From Nitratireductor luteus (lineage in GTDB: Bacteria > Pseudomonadota > Alphaproteobacteria > Rhizobiales > Rhizobiaceae), in assembly GCF_026162365.1 (NCBI RefSeq), contig NZ_JAOANW010000007.1, positions 291,706 through 355,705 on the forward strand: a stretch of DNA of 64,000 nucleotides, in the 5' to 3' direction. The notes under the pieces were generated by a model. That model was not told where the DNA came from, searched no databases, and worked only from the letters and a program-made list of their open reading frames with translations. Below, piece by piece: positions 1 to 8,849 of the stretch. How positions within the stretch are numbered: the first letter of the stretch is position 1; every line of letters begins with the position of its first letter. A program made the translations under genes and the position numbers.

Positions 1-135
1 CAGGGGCGGACGATCCGCTATGTGGCCGATATGACCGGCTTCCGCGACCTCCTGGCCTATTTGATGGAGGATTGCTGCAACGGAAACCCCGATCTGTGCC
101 GCCCCGTCATCGAGGCCATAACATGTGATTGCTAA
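1..135 (+). CDS. arsR: ArsR-family transcriptional regulator, C-terminal end (partial)
   Basis: The last 44 codons of a gene that begins before the window, ending in TAA. The readable tail contains GRTIRYVADMTGFRDLLAYL followed by EDCCNGNPDLC, which resembles the C-terminal end of ArsR/SmtB-type arsenic repressors of rhizobia. The Cys-Cys pair and the further cysteines near the end could bind As(III), as in other ArsR proteins; that is inference. The DNA-binding helix-turn-helix lies outside the window. It sits directly upstream of two arsenate reductases and an ACR3 pump on the same strand, which fits an autoregulated ars operon. The family call rests on a short tail and on context. Confidence 0.72.
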   Translation, partial: QGRTIRYVADMTGFRDLLAYLMEDCCNGNPDLCRPVIEAITCDC

Positions 136-136
136 A

Positions 137-182
137 GCATGATTTCCGAAAAGCGGAAACCGGCTTTGGGAAAAGGTCATGC
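137..182. repeat. Dispersed palindromic repeat, family A (copy 1)
   Basis: An imperfect palindrome with outer arms GCATGA and TCATGC and an inner GAAAAGCGGAAACCGG core. Related copies lie at 33687-33728, 41296-41340 and 58503-58547. It fills the gap between arsR and the first arsenate reductase, and an ATG inside it can be mistaken for an earlier start of that gene. Confidence 0.7.
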
Positions 183-204
183 CCCATCCAGGAGAGCCCT
201 GCCC

Positions 205-714
205 ATGAGTGACAAGATTTTCAATGTCCTGTTTCTGTGCACCGGCAATTCGGCGCGGTCGATTCTCGCCGAGGCCATCCTCAACCGGGTCGGCGCCGGT
301 CGGTTCCGTGCCTTTTCCGCCGGCTCACAGCCAAAGGGCGCGGTACATCCCTATGCGCTCGACCTGCTTGCGCGGCTGAACCACGACACCGCCTTTGCCC
401 GTTCCAAGGATTGGGCGGAGTTCGCCGAGCCCGGCGCGCCCGAAATGGATTTCGTTTTCACGGTTTGCGACAATGCCGCCAACGAAGCATGTCCGGTCTG
501 GCCGGGCCAGCCGATGACGGCGCATTGGGGCGTTCCGGACCCGGCGGCGGTTGAAGGCACGGAGGCCGAAAAGAGGCTGGCATTCGCCGACAGCTACCGC
601 ATGCTCGACAACCGGAATTCGATTTTCGTCAACCTGCCGCTGGCCTCGCTCGACAGGCTGACATTGCAAAGGCGGCTCGAGGAAATCGGCGAGCAGGCCA
701 AGAAATCCGCCTGA
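205..714 (+). CDS. arsC: Arsenate reductase, low-molecular-weight tyrosine phosphatase type
   Basis: Reduces arsenate to arsenite in the cytoplasm, using a cysteine nucleophile. The 169-residue protein has the phosphatase loop CTGNSARS at residues 12-19, which matches C-X5-R-S, and a later GVPDP segment that could supply the acidic residue. The start at 205 is preferred over an upstream in-frame ATG at 139 because AGGAG lies just before it and the upstream ATG lies inside a repeat element. It follows arsR and is 15 bases from the ACR3 pump gene, so the product arsenite would be exported at once. The thioredoxin-dependent branch is the more likely for this family in alphaproteobacteria, but the electron donor cannot be told from sequence alone. 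Confidence 0.88.
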   Translation: MSDKIFNVLFLCTGNSARSILAEAILNRVGAGRFRAFSAGSQPKGAVHPYALDLLARLNHDTAFARSKDWAEFAEPGAPEMDFVFTVCDNAANEACPVWPGQPMTAHWGVPDPAAVEGTEAEKRLAFADSYRMLDNRNSIFVNLPLASLDRLTLQRRLEEIGEQAKKSA

Positions 715-729
715 TAACGAAGGAAGATC

Positions 730-1812
730 ATGTCAGATCATGTATTGCAGAGTGCCGAAAGCCCGACAGCCGGGATAGGTTTTTTCGAGAAATGGCTGTC
801 CGTCTGGGTGGCGCTCTGCATCGTCGCGGGCATTGCGGCGGGCAATCTTCTGCCCGGCCTGTTCGGTTTTCTGGCAAGCCTCGAATATGCCTCGGTCAAC
901 ATGGTCGTCGCGGTCCTCATCTGGGCGATGGTCTTCCCGATGATGGTCAATGTCGATTTCGCCAGCCTCAGCCATGTCGGCGACCGGCCAAAGGGGCTGG
1001 TGCTGACGCTCGCTGTCAACTGGCTGATCAAGCCCTTCACCATGGCCGCGCTCGGCGTGCTGTTCTTCAAGCACGTCTTCGCTGGCTTCATTCCGCCGGC
1101 CGATGCGGAGCATTACATCGCCGGCCTTATCCTCCTGGGGGCGGCGCCGTGCACGGCGATGGTGTTCGTGTGGAGCCAGATGACGCGGGGCGACGCCACC
1201 TATACGCTGGTGCAGGTCTCGGTGAACGACGTGATCATGGTCTTCGCCTTCGCCCCCATCGTCGCGCTGCTTCTGGGGGTAACCAGCATCGCGGTGCCAT
1301 GGTCGACGCTGATTATTTCGACGCTGCTCTATGTGGTGGTGCCGCTCATTGCCGGCGCATGGGTCCGCCACCGGCTGGTGGCGCGGTCAAAGGGCGAGGC
1401 GGGCGGGCAGGCGGCTGTCGCCCGTTTCACCGAGCGGCTGAAACCGGTGTCCGTGCTGGGGCTGCTCGCAACGGTGGTTCTCCTGTTCGGATTCCAGGGC
1501 GATGTCATCGTTTCGAGGCCGTTCATCATCGTGCTCATCGCGGTGCCGCTGCTGGTGCAGTCCTACGGCATCTTCTTCCTTGCCTACGGTGCGGCCAAGG
1601 CGTGGAAAGTGCCGTTCAATGTGGCGGCTCCCTGCGCACTCATCGGCACCTCGAATTTCTTCGAGCTGGCCGTCGCCGTCGCCATCAGCCTGTTCGGCTT
1701 GCATTCGGGCGCGGCACTTGCCACCGTTGTCGGCGTGCTGGTCGAAGTGCCGGTGATGCTGTCGCTGGTCGCCTTCGCCAACCGCACGCGCCACTGGTTC
1801 GACCAGGCATAA
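730..1812 (+). CDS. arsB: ACR3-family arsenite efflux transporter
   Basis: Inner-membrane arsenite/antimonite exporter of 360 residues, the usual length for ACR3. The sequence shows about ten hydrophobic segments starting near residue 20. The conserved ACR3 stretch [20 protein letters not shown] lies near residues 137-156 and carries the cysteine needed for arsenite transport in characterised members. AAGGAAG precedes the ATG by a few bases. The gene lies between two different arsenate reductases in one operon. This is the ACR3 (BASS superfamily) type of pump, not the unrelated ArsB of the ArsAB type, although the symbol arsB is often used for both. Confidence 0.93.
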   Translation: MSDHVLQSAESPTAGIGFFEKWLSVWVALCIVAGIAAGNLLPGLFGFLASLEYASVNMVVAVLIWAMVFPMMVNVDFASLSHVGDRPKGLVLTLAVNWLIKPFTMAALGVLFFKHVFAGFIPPADAEHYIAGLILLGAAPCTAMVFVWSQMTRGDATYTLVQVSVNDVIMVFAFAPIVALLLGVTSIAVPWSTLIISTLLYVVVPLIAGAWVRHRLVARSKGEAGGQAAVARFTERLKPVSVLGLLATVVLLFGFQGDVIVSRPFIIVLIAVPLLVQSYGIFFLAYGAAKAWKVPFNVAAPCALIGTSNFFELAVAVAISLFGLHSGAALATVVGVLVEVPVMLSLVAFANRTRHWFDQA

Positions 1813-1840
1813 GGCCAGACCTTAATCGGGGAGAGAAACG

Positions 1841-2245
1841 ATGTCCGCCACCATCTATCACAACCCCGCCTGCGGCACCTCGCGCAACGTGCTGGCCATG
1901 CTGCGGCAAGCGGGAGAGGAGCCGGAGGTCGTCGAGTATCTGAAGACCCCGCCGTCGCGCGAAAAGCTGGTCTCGCTGATCGAGGCCATGGGCCTGTCCG
2001 CACGCGAGCTTCTGCGGCGGAAGGGGACGCCCTATGACGAGCTTGGGCTGGACGATCCCAAGTGGAGCGACGACCAGCTGATCGACTTCATGGTGGAGCA
2101 TCCGATCCTGATCAACCGGCCCATCGTCGTGACGGAAAAGGGAACCAGGCTTTGCCGTCCGTCCGAGACGATGCTGGAGCTGCTGCCGGAAGGGACGGTC
2201 GGATCCTTCACCAAGGAGGACGGCGAGGTCATTGCCGGGCGGTAG
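1841..2245 (+). CDS. arsC: Arsenate reductase, glutaredoxin-dependent (ArsC/Spx fold)
   Basis: A 134-residue ArsC-family protein that reduces arsenate with glutathione and glutaredoxin. The catalytic cysteine is in NPACGTSRN (Cys11), the classical ArsC motif, and later arginines in the family's RPIVV region (NRPIVVTEKGTR) complete the anion pocket. GGGGAGAG precedes the ATG. It is the last gene of the operon, 28 bases after the ACR3 gene. The operon therefore carries two arsenate reductases of unrelated fold, one phosphatase-like and one thioredoxin-fold. Confidence 0.92.
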   Translation: MSATIYHNPACGTSRNVLAMLRQAGEEPEVVEYLKTPPSREKLVSLIEAMGLSARELLRRKGTPYDELGLDDPKWSDDQLIDFMVEHPILINRPIVVTEKGTRLCRPSETMLELLPEGTVGSFTKEDGEVIAGR

Positions 2246-2384
2246 GGACCGGGCGCCGCCATATGCCCCTGTACATTCGCCCTTTCAGCCGATAGATACG
2301 CCTTCGATGCGCGGGCATGATGCCGCGCCGTCCATGCGTGGCGCAGGAGCACGCGCGTAGGACAGGATTTCCGAAAGTAGATGT

Positions 2385-4223
2385 ATGATTGAATTTGAAG
2401 GCATTGCGCCTGCCCTTGGCCGGGCGCTGGCCAATCGGGGCTATGAGACGCTGACGCCCGTGCAGCAGGCCGTGCTTGCTCCGGAGATGAATGGGGCGGA
2501 TGCGCTGGTTTCCGCGCAGACGGGATCGGGCAAGACCGTGGCTTTCGGCGTGGCGATCGCGCCGACGCTGCTTGACGGGGCGGAGCGCTTCGGCGAGGCC
2601 GGTGCGCCGGTCGCGCTGGCCATCGCGCCCACACGCGAACTCGCGCTGCAGGTGATGCGCGAGCTGGAATGGCTTTATGCGGAAACCGGGGCAAGGGTCA
2701 CCTCATGCGTCGGCGGCATGGACATGCGCTCCGAGCGCCGTCAGCTCGACCGCGGTGCGCATATCGTGGTGGGCACGCCGGGGCGGCTCTGCGACCACAT
2801 AAGGCGCGGCGGGCTCGACATGTCGTCGCTACGCGCCGTGGTGCTGGACGAGGCTGACGAGATGCTCGATCTCGGCTTCCGCGAGGACCTGGAATTCATC
2901 CTCGACGCGGCGCCGCAGGATCGCCGCACATTGATGTTCTCGGCAACAGTTCCGCGCGCCATTGCCAATCTGGCGAAGAACTACCAACGCAACGCCGTTC
3001 GCATCAGCACCGCCGCCGAGCAAAAGCAGCATGTCGATATCGAGTACAGGGCCCTGACCGTTGCCGCCAGCGACCGCGAGAACGCGATCATCAACGTCCT
3101 GCGCTACTACGAGGCGAAAAACGCCATCGTCTTCTGCTCCACGCGTGCGGCGGTGAACCACCTGACGGCGCGGTTCAACAATCGCGGCTTTTCCGTCGTC
3201 GCCCTGTCGGGCGAGTTGAGCCAGAACGAGCGCACGCATGCGCTCCAGGCCATGCGCGACGGGCGGGCGCGGGTGTGTATCGCCACCGACGTGGCGGCGC
3301 GCGGCATTGACCTGCCGAACCTTGAGTTGGTCATCCACGCCGACCTGCCGACCAATTCTGACACGCTGCTGCACCGCAGCGGGCGTACGGGGCGGGCGGG
3401 CCGCAAGGGCGTGAGTGCGCTCATCGTCCCGCAGAACGCGCGGCGCAAGGCCGAGCGGCTGTTGCAGGGGGCCAAGATCCAGGCTGCGTGGGCGTCGCCG
3501 CCTTCCGCCGACGATGTGCTGCGGCGTGACAATGAGCGGCTTCTGGCCGATCCGGCGCTGGCCGAGCCCGTGAGCGAGGACGAGGCAGCCTTCGTCGACG
3601 AGCTCCTGCAGAACCGCGATGTGCGCCAGGTCGCGGCGGCCTTTATAAGGCTTTATCGCGGCGGCAAGTCGGCGCCCGAGGACCTGATGCCGGTTGCCCA
3701 CCGCGACGAGCGGCAGCGCGAGGACACAAGGCCCTCGTCCCGCAACGATTTCGCCGAGAGCGCTTGGTTCTCGCTTTCGGTGGGACGCAAGCAGAATGCC
3801 GAGCCGCGTTGGCTCATTCCGCTTCTGTGCCGCGCCGGCGGCATCTCCAAGCGCGAGATCGGTCAGATCAAGATGCAGACCGAGGAAACTTTCGTCGAGC
3901 TGGATGCCGCCAGCGTCAAACGGTTTTTGGCCGCCGTCGGTCCGGACATGACGTTGGAAAATGCGATACGCCTGAAGCAGCTTGACGGCGTGCCGGATTT
4001 CTCGCGCTCCAGCCACGCAAAGCCCTATGCGGGCGGCAAGCCCGCGCGCGGCGAAGCCGCCGGCGGCTGGGAAAAACCCGGCAAGAAGCCCTTCAAGAAG
4101 CCGCACCGCAAGGGCGGCAAACCGGGCGCCGCGGGGCCGGAAGGCGAGGCCAGGTTCTTCAAGAAGAAAGCCGATGCGGGCGGCGCAGCCAAGCCGAAGA
4201 AGGCGAAGAAAAAGGCCCCTTGA
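2385..4223 (+). CDS. DEAD-box ATP-dependent RNA helicase
   Basis: An RNA helicase of 612 residues, probably acting in ribosome assembly or RNA turnover. Motifs appear in the expected order: Q motif near residue 27, Walker A AQTGSGKT near 44-51, PTREL, GTPGR, DEAD within VVLDEADEML, SAT, then HRSGRTGRAGR in the second RecA domain. After residue 480 there is a DbpA-like RNA-binding region (KREIGQIKMQTEETFVELD), followed by a very basic tail full of Lys, Pro and Gly. The architecture resembles DeaD/CsdA and DbpA helicases; which one cannot be settled here. It starts at ATG 2385; an overlapping ATG at 2381 leads to an early stop. It appears to be a single-gene unit. Confidence 0.92.
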   Translation: MIEFEGIAPALGRALANRGYETLTPVQQAVLAPEMNGADALVSAQTGSGKTVAFGVAIAPTLLDGAERFGEAGAPVALAIAPTRELALQVMRELEWLYAETGARVTSCVGGMDMRSERRQLDRGAHIVVGTPGRLCDHIRRGGLDMSSLRAVVLDEADEMLDLGFREDLEFILDAAPQDRRTLMFSATVPRAIANLAKNYQRNAVRISTAAEQKQHVDIEYRALTVAASDRENAIINVLRYYEAKNAIVFCSTRAAVNHLTARFNNRGFSVVALSGELSQNERTHALQAMRDGRARVCIATDVAARGIDLPNLELVIHADLPTNSDTLLHRSGRTGRAGRKGVSALIVPQNARRKAERLLQGAKIQAAWASPPSADDVLRRDNERLLADPALAEPVSEDEAAFVDELLQNRDVRQVAAAFIRLYRGGKSAPEDLMPVAHRDERQREDTRPSSRNDFAESAWFSLSVGRKQNAEPRWLIPLLCRAGGISKREIGQIKMQTEETFVELDAASVKRFLAAVGPDMTLENAIRLKQLDGVPDFSRSSHAKPYAGGKPARGEAAGGWEKPGKKPFKKPHRKGGKPGAAGPEGEARFFKKKADAGGAAKPKKAKKKAP

Positions 4224-4388
4224 CCAGGGCCAGGTGCCGCGCGGTCGGACTTTACCCTGCTTTCCGGATCGAATGAGGAATTGGGGCGTTACGGTGCAGT
4301 GCGTTGATTTGCGACGCGGGCCGCTGCATCCACCATTGCCGGGTTTCCGGCCGTGCGGCGGGGCGGCGCACAGCTGGAGTTCTTGCCC

Positions 4389-4547
4389 ATGGACGTCATC
4401 CGCATACTGCTTTCGATACTCATTCCGCCGCTCGGCGTGTTCCTGCAGGTCGGTATCGGCATCCAGTTCTGGCTAAATCTGCTGCTTACGCTGCTGGGCT
4501 ACATTCCTGGCGTCATCCACGCGGTATGGATCATCACGAGGCGCTGA
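4389..4547 (+). CDS. YqaE/Pmp3-family small membrane protein
   Basis: A 52-residue membrane protein with two hydrophobic segments: MDVIRILLSILIPPLGVF, then FWLNLLLTLLGYIPGVIHAVW. The PPLGVF and YIPGVIHA signatures are typical of the YqaE/Pmp3 family, whose members are stress-induced and thought to influence membrane potential. GGAG lies 9 bases before the ATG at 4389. Its TGA overlaps the start of the next gene, so the two are likely translated together. Confidence 0.88.
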   Translation: MDVIRILLSILIPPLGVFLQVGIGIQFWLNLLLTLLGYIPGVIHAVWIITRR

Positions 4548-4933
4548 TGCAGGCGGGCGCCCTCGACGACAGACGGGAGGCCGGACGCCCGGTACCCGAT
4601 CCCCGGATCGAGAACCTCGACCGGCTCGCTACCCTCCTCGACACGCGCTGGGGCATTCCCGGAACGCCGTTCTCGTTCGGCATCGACGGCGTGGCAAGTC
4701 TTCTTCCGGTGGTCGGCGACGGCGCCACGGCCCTCATCTCTGCCTATATCGTGTACCGCGCTGCCCGGCTGGGCGCTCCGCGCGGCCTGCTCCTGCACAT
4801 GACGGCGAATGTCGGGCTCGACTTTGCGGTCGGCTCAGTGCCGGTTATGGGCACGGTTTTCGATGTTTTCTTCAAGGCCAACAAGCGGAATGTCAGCCTC
4901 CTGCGCCAACATCTGGAGAGCGAGGCCGGCTAA
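4547..4933 (+). CDS. DUF4112 domain-containing membrane protein
   Basis: A protein of about 128 residues with the DUF4112 pattern: LDRLATLLDTRW followed by GIDGVASLLPVVGDG, a hydrophobic stretch, and GSVPVMGTVFDVFFKANKRN near the C-terminus. The function of the family is unknown; the two hydrophobic parts suggest membrane association. The chosen ATG at 4547 overlaps the TGA of the YqaE gene; an in-frame ATG at 4526 would add seven residues. Co-translation with the Pmp3-like protein is likely. Confidence 0.82.
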   Translation: MQAGALDDRREAGRPVPDPRIENLDRLATLLDTRWGIPGTPFSFGIDGVASLLPVVGDGATALISAYIVYRAARLGAPRGLLLHMTANVGLDFAVGSVPVMGTVFDVFFKANKRNVSLLRQHLESEAG

Positions 4934-5133
4934 ACCGGAGCCACGCAGAGCTGTTAAGCGCCAGTGTGTGTTGCGCTGCAGCAATGTTGCCGCTATTACC
5001 CCTCCTACAACCATCCTGGACCCGGTGAAACTCCGGGTGGCTCCGCCGGCCGCTTATCCGCTGGCTCAATCATCTCGCATCCCGCATTTTTCCGCCCCAC
5101 CCGGCGGCGGAGCGGGCTTGTTCTGGACGATCA

Positions 5134-6618
5134 ATGATTTCAATTTCCCATTACCGCGACCAATGGTTCGGCAATGTCCGCGCGGATATGCTTTCTGGCC
5201 TCGTCGTCGCGCTTGCGCTCATTCCCGAGGCCATCGCCTTTTCCATCATCGCCGGCGTCGATCCCAAGGTGGGACTTTTCGCCTCTTTCTCCATCGCCGT
5301 CATCACCGCCATCGCCGGCGGCAGACCAGGCATGATCTCCGCAGCCACGGCAGCCACCGCTGTGCTGATGGTGACTTTGGTCAAGGATCATGGCCTGCAA
5401 TATCTCCTGGCCGCCACCGTTCTGGCCGGCTTTTTGCAGGTCGGCGCGGGGCTTTTGCGGCTCGGCCACCTCATGCGTTTCGTCTCGCGTTCGGTAATGA
5501 CCGGTTTCGTCAACGCGCTGGCGATCCTCATCTTCATCGCGCAGCTTCCCGAACTCATCGGCGTTCCCAATCTCACCTATGTGATGGTGGCGGGCGGTCT
5601 GGCGATCATCTATCTGTTTCCCCGGCTGACCACGGCGATCCCTTCGCCGCTCGTCTGCATCGTGGTCCTCACGGCGCTCTCCATCGGCTTCGGCTTCGAT
5701 CTGCGCACCGTGGGCGATATGGGCGAGCTTCCGTCCACGTTGCCGGTGTTCCTCATCCCCGACATCCCGCTCAATCTCGAAACGCTGCAGATTATCCTGC
5801 CTTATTCGGCCGCAGTGGCGGCGGTCGGCCTCCTGGAATCGCTGATGACGGCGTCGCTGGTGGACGAGCTCACCGACACGCCGAGCGACAAGAACCAGGA
5901 ATGCATCGGCCAGGGCCTTGCCAACACGGCAACCGGCTTCATCGGCGGCATGGCGGGCTGCGCGATGATCGGCCAGTCGATCATCAATGTGAAATCGGGC
6001 GGCCGCGGCAGGCTTTCCTGCTTCAGCGCCGGCGTTTTCCTGCTGTTCATGATCGTGGTGCTGGGCGAATGGGTGCGCCAGATCCCGATGGCCGCGCTCG
6101 TCGCCATCATGATCATGGTGTCGATCGGTACGTTCTCGTGGTCCTCGATCAAGGGCTTGCGCGAACATCCGCTCTCGTCCTCGATCGTCATGCTGGCGAC
6201 CGTCGTCTTCGTCGTTTTCACGCATAATCTGGCCATCGGCGTGCTTGTCGGCGTGCTCCTGTCCGGCATTTTCTTTGCCGGCAAGATCGCCCAGATTTTC
6301 CGCGTCACGTCGGTGCTCTCCGATGACGGCAAGGCGCGCACCTACAAGGTGGAGGGACAGCTCTTCTTCGCTTCGGTCGAGGACTTCAACAAGGCCTTCG
6401 ACTTCAAGGAAGCGCTGGAGAAAGTGGTTATCGACGTCTCCCGCGCCCACATCTGGGACATTTCGAGTGTTGCCGCACTGGACATGATCGTGCTCAAGTT
6501 CCGGCGCGATGGCGCCGATGTCGAGATATTCGGCATGAACGAGGCGAGCGAGACCATCGTGGACAAGCTCGGCATTCACGACAAGCCGGGCGCGCTTGAG
6601 AAACTGATGGGGCACTAG
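5134..6618 (+). CDS. SulP-family anion transporter with STAS domain
   Basis: An inner-membrane transporter of 494 residues. The SulP core fills roughly residues 1-390 with many hydrophobic segments, including the early family signature [25 protein letters not shown] domain follows (about residues 395-494, with [13 protein letters not shown] and [17 protein letters not shown]). Known substrates of the family include sulfate, bicarbonate and dicarboxylates; the substrate here cannot be read from sequence. Its stop codon is two bases before the universal stress protein gene, so the two form a pair, a combination common in proteobacteria. Confidence 0.93.
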   Translation: MISISHYRDQWFGNVRADMLSGLVVALALIPEAIAFSIIAGVDPKVGLFASFSIAVITAIAGGRPGMISAATAATAVLMVTLVKDHGLQYLLAATVLAGFLQVGAGLLRLGHLMRFVSRSVMTGFVNALAILIFIAQLPELIGVPNLTYVMVAGGLAIIYLFPRLTTAIPSPLVCIVVLTALSIGFGFDLRTVGDMGELPSTLPVFLIPDIPLNLETLQIILPYSAAVAAVGLLESLMTASLVDELTDTPSDKNQECIGQGLANTATGFIGGMAGCAMIGQSIINVKSGGRGRLSCFSAGVFLLFMIVVLGEWVRQIPMAALVAIMIMVSIGTFSWSSIKGLREHPLSSSIVMLATVVFVVFTHNLAIGVLVGVLLSGIFFAGKIAQIFRVTSVLSDDGKARTYKVEGQLFFASVEDFNKAFDFKEALEKVVIDVSRAHIWDISSVAALDMIVLKFRRDGADVEIFGMNEASETIVDKLGIHDKPGALEKLMGH

Positions 6619-6620
6619 AC

Positions 6621-7472
6621 ATGAAGATCACCGCTTTTGTAGACGGCTCCATCTATTCGCAGAGCGTATGCGACCATGCGGCATGGGTGGCGGCGCACGC
6701 CGGCGCGTCCGTCGAGCTTCTGCACATCCTCGGTCGGCGCGAGACGGCGAGTGCGCCTTCCAACCTTTCCGGCGCCATCGCGCTCGGCGCACGCTCGAGC
6801 CTGCTGGAGGAGCTCTCCGAACTTGACGAGCAACGGGCGAAGCTGGCGCAGAAGCGCGGGCGCGCGATCCTCGACGATGCCGCCGGCATGGTTCACCTCG
6901 CCGGCGTCGATGCCGTCACGACCAAGCTCCGGCGCGGCGACATCGTCGAGACTGTGACGGAGATCGAAGCCGACACCGATATGTTCGTCATCGGCAAGCG
7001 CGGCGAGGCAGCGGACTTCGCCAAGCTGCATCTGGGCTCCAATCTGGAACGGGTGGTGCGCACGAGCACGAAGCCGGTCTTCGTGGCCTCGCGCGCATTC
7101 AAGCCCATCGACAAGGTGCTGGTCGCTTTCGACGGGGGTCCGAGCAGCATCAAGGCGGTCGACGCAATGGCGCGGTCGCCTCTCTTCGCCGGTCTCACCG
7201 TCAAGCTGCTCACCGTAGGCAGCGACAGCGATGATGCCAGAAGGCGGCTGGAAGACGCCCGCGCCACGCTGGCCGCTGGCAGCATCGAAGCCGAAATCGA
7301 GATCGCTTCCGGCCAGGCCGAGATCGTCATCGCCGAACGCGTGGAAAGCGAGCAGTTCCGGCTTTTGGTCATGGGCGCTTATGGACATTCGCGCATCCGC
7401 AGCCTGATCATCGGTTCGACCACGACGGAAATGCTGCGTTCATGCAAGATACCGGTGCTGCTGTTTCGATAA
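6621..7472 (+). CDS. Universal stress protein, tandem Usp domains
   Basis: A cytoplasmic protein of 283 residues made of two Usp-like halves. The second half ends with GAYGHSRIRSLIIGSTTTEM, the G-2x-G-9x-G-S/T nucleotide-binding pattern of ATP-binding Usp proteins. The first half has a weaker version (IGKRGEAADFAKLHLGSNLE). It begins three bases after the SulP stop and is surely in the same operon. Its role may be to tune or report on the transporter under stress; that is inference from gene pairing. Confidence 0.9.
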   Translation: MKITAFVDGSIYSQSVCDHAAWVAAHAGASVELLHILGRRETASAPSNLSGAIALGARSSLLEELSELDEQRAKLAQKRGRAILDDAAGMVHLAGVDAVTTKLRRGDIVETVTEIEADTDMFVIGKRGEAADFAKLHLGSNLERVVRTSTKPVFVASRAFKPIDKVLVAFDGGPSSIKAVDAMARSPLFAGLTVKLLTVGSDSDDARRRLEDARATLAAGSIEAEIEIASGQAEIVIAERVESEQFRLLVMGAYGHSRIRSLIIGSTTTEMLRSCKIPVLLFR

Positions 7473-7514
7473 CGTGGGCTCCGCCCGGCTTCGCCACATC
7501 CCGCCTGCGCCATC

Positions 7515-7550
7515 CTTAAAAACGAATGGCGGGCCGGGGCCCGCCATTCG
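7515..7550 (-). terminator. Rho-independent terminator of rpsP
   Basis: A perfect 13-bp stem (CGAATGGCGGGCC at 7523-7535 with its complement at 7538-7550). Read on the minus strand it is followed at once by TTTTTAA. It lies just downstream of rpsP and also between two convergent genes. Confidence 0.9.
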
Positions 7551-7572
7551 AACACGTATCACGAAGCTGCGA

Positions 7573-7992
7573 TCAGCTCGCGGCTTCCTCGCCGGCGGGC
7601 TCTTCCGCCGGAGCTTCGGCGGCAGCTGCTTCTGCCTCGGCGGCAGCGGCCTTGGCGTCTTCCTCGGCCTGCTTGGCCTCGGCGGCGCGCTCCTGGGCCT
7701 TCTTGCCGGGCTCGGCCTTTTTCGGGTTGCTGCGGGCCGGACGCTCGGCCAGGCCTGCATCGGCCATGAAGCGCAGCACGCGGTCGGTCGGCAGCGCGCC
7801 CTGGTCGAGCCAATGCTTGATGCGCTCTTCGTTGAGCTTCACGCGCTCGCCGTCCTTGGGCAGCATCGGGTTCCAGGAACCCAGCTGCTCGATGAAACGG
7901 CCGTCGCGCGGGCTGCGCACATCGGCCACCACAACGTGGTAATAGGGACGCTTCTTGGAGCCCGCGCGGGCCAGACGTATTTTAAGTGCCAT
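7573..7992 (-). CDS. rpsP: 30S ribosomal protein S16
   Basis: Small-subunit ribosomal protein. The start [20 protein letters not shown] and the following [21 protein letters not shown] are diagnostic of S16. The conserved S16 domain covers about residues 1-80. The remaining part to residue 139 is a long Ala/Glu/Lys-rich tail, an extension seen in alphaproteobacterial S16. It is the last gene of the ffh group and is followed by a strong terminator. The usual downstream partners rimM, trmD and rplS are absent. Confidence 0.97.
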   Translation of the reverse strand: MALKIRLARAGSKKRPYYHVVVADVRSPRDGRFIEQLGSWNPMLPKDGERVKLNEERIKHWLDQGALPTDRVLRFMADAGLAERPARSNPKKAEPGKKAQERAAEAKQAEEDAKAAAAEAEAAAAEAPAEEPAGEEAAS

Positions 7993-8013
7993 GTTTCTTC
8001 CTTTCGATGATGG

Positions 8014-8517
8014 CTAGACCGGCAGAACGTGCCGGAAACGCAAGCGCGGCTCGCCGCGCAATTCCGTTGGTGGCAGGGGCGAAGCCCCGAGCCGCTTGAT
8101 GACAGCCTGCGAGAGCAGGTTGTCGGGATGGACGAAGCTCATCAGCGGCGGCAGGTTCAGCTCCCGCGCCGCCCACAGCTGAACGCGCCGGGCCGCTTCC
8201 GTCGCATAGCCCCTGCCCTCGAAGCCTTCGAAAAGGCCCCAGGCCAGTTCCGGTTCGTCGAGCATGGGCGGATGCCAAAGTCCCGCGTAACCCGCCGCCT
8301 CGCTCCCATCCTTCGGCTGAACCGCGAACATGCCGTAGCCGTTGAGCGCCCATTCTCCGAAGCCGGCAGCAAAGGAGGTCCATGCCTGGAAGTCGGTCTT
8401 GACCCCACCGCTATAGCGTGTGCGTTCCGGATCGGCGCAGAAGACCGCATAGGCGGGAAAATCCTCCCGACGCCAGGCACGCAATATCAGCCGCTCGCTT
8501 TCCAGGACGGGGATCAT
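8014..8517 (-). CDS. GNAT-family N-acetyltransferase (RimJ/RimL type)
   Basis: A 167-residue acetyltransferase. It begins with ESERLILRAWRREDFPAYAVF, typical of RimJ/RimL-like GNATs, and the acetyl-CoA region is near GFEGRGYATEAARRVQLWA (about residues 98-116). A C-terminal VKRLGA-like segment (AVIKRLGASPL) completes the fold. The substrate is unknown. Its start overlaps the stop of the chorismate mutase gene by four bases (ATGA), so it is co-translated with it in the ffh-rpsP operon. Confidence 0.88.
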   Translation of the reverse strand: MIPVLESERLILRAWRREDFPAYAVFCADPERTRYSGGVKTDFQAWTSFAAGFGEWALNGYGMFAVQPKDGSEAAGYAGLWHPPMLDEPELAWGLFEGFEGRGYATEAARRVQLWAARELNLPPLMSFVHPDNLLSQAVIKRLGASPLPPTELRGEPRLRFRHVLPV

Positions 8518-8840
8518 GTCTTGGCCTTCGCCCCTTCGCCGTTGCCGTGCTGTTCGGCAATCGCCTCATGGTGGCGGATCACCTCGCGGATGATGAAATT
8601 GAGGAACTTTTCCGCGAAATCCGGGTCCAGATTGGCATCGTCGGCAAGCCGACGCAGCCGCTCGATCTGCTGCTTTTCGCGCGCCGGGTCCGCCGGCGGC
8701 AGATCGTGCCGCGCCTTGAGCACGCCCACCGCCTTGGTGCAGCGGAAGCGCTCGGCGAGCATGTGGATCAATGCTGCATCGATATTGTCGATCGACGCCC
8801 GCAGATCCAGAAGCTGTGCCCTTGCCGTGTCCTGCTCCAT
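8514..8840 (-). CDS. Chorismate mutase (AroQ type)
   Basis: Converts chorismate to prephenate for phenylalanine and tyrosine synthesis. The 108-residue all-helical protein fits the monofunctional AroQ class: LLDLRASIDNIDAALIHMLAERF supplies the first conserved helix with an Arg, then VGVLKARHDLPPADPAREKQQIERL carries the active-site Lys and Arg region. It lies between ffh (10-base gap) and the GNAT gene (4-base overlap), an arrangement found in related rhizobia. Why an aromatic amino acid enzyme is tied to secretion and ribosome genes is not evident. Confidence 0.9.
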   Translation of the reverse strand: MEQDTARAQLLDLRASIDNIDAALIHMLAERFRCTKAVGVLKARHDLPPADPAREKQQIERLRRLADDANLDPDFAEKFLNFIIREVIRHHEAIAEQHGNGEGAKAKT

Positions 8841-8849
8841 TTCCGCCCC

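Noticed and set aside
139..204. N-terminal extension of the first arsenate reductase
   Set aside because: It is read from a dispersed repeat, lacks a ribosome site, and the family N-terminus begins at 205.
5140..6615. A minus-strand open frame of 491 codons opposite the SulP gene
   Set aside because: It is antisense to a clear transporter, is very rich in Asp, His and Arg, and has no ribosome site or family features.
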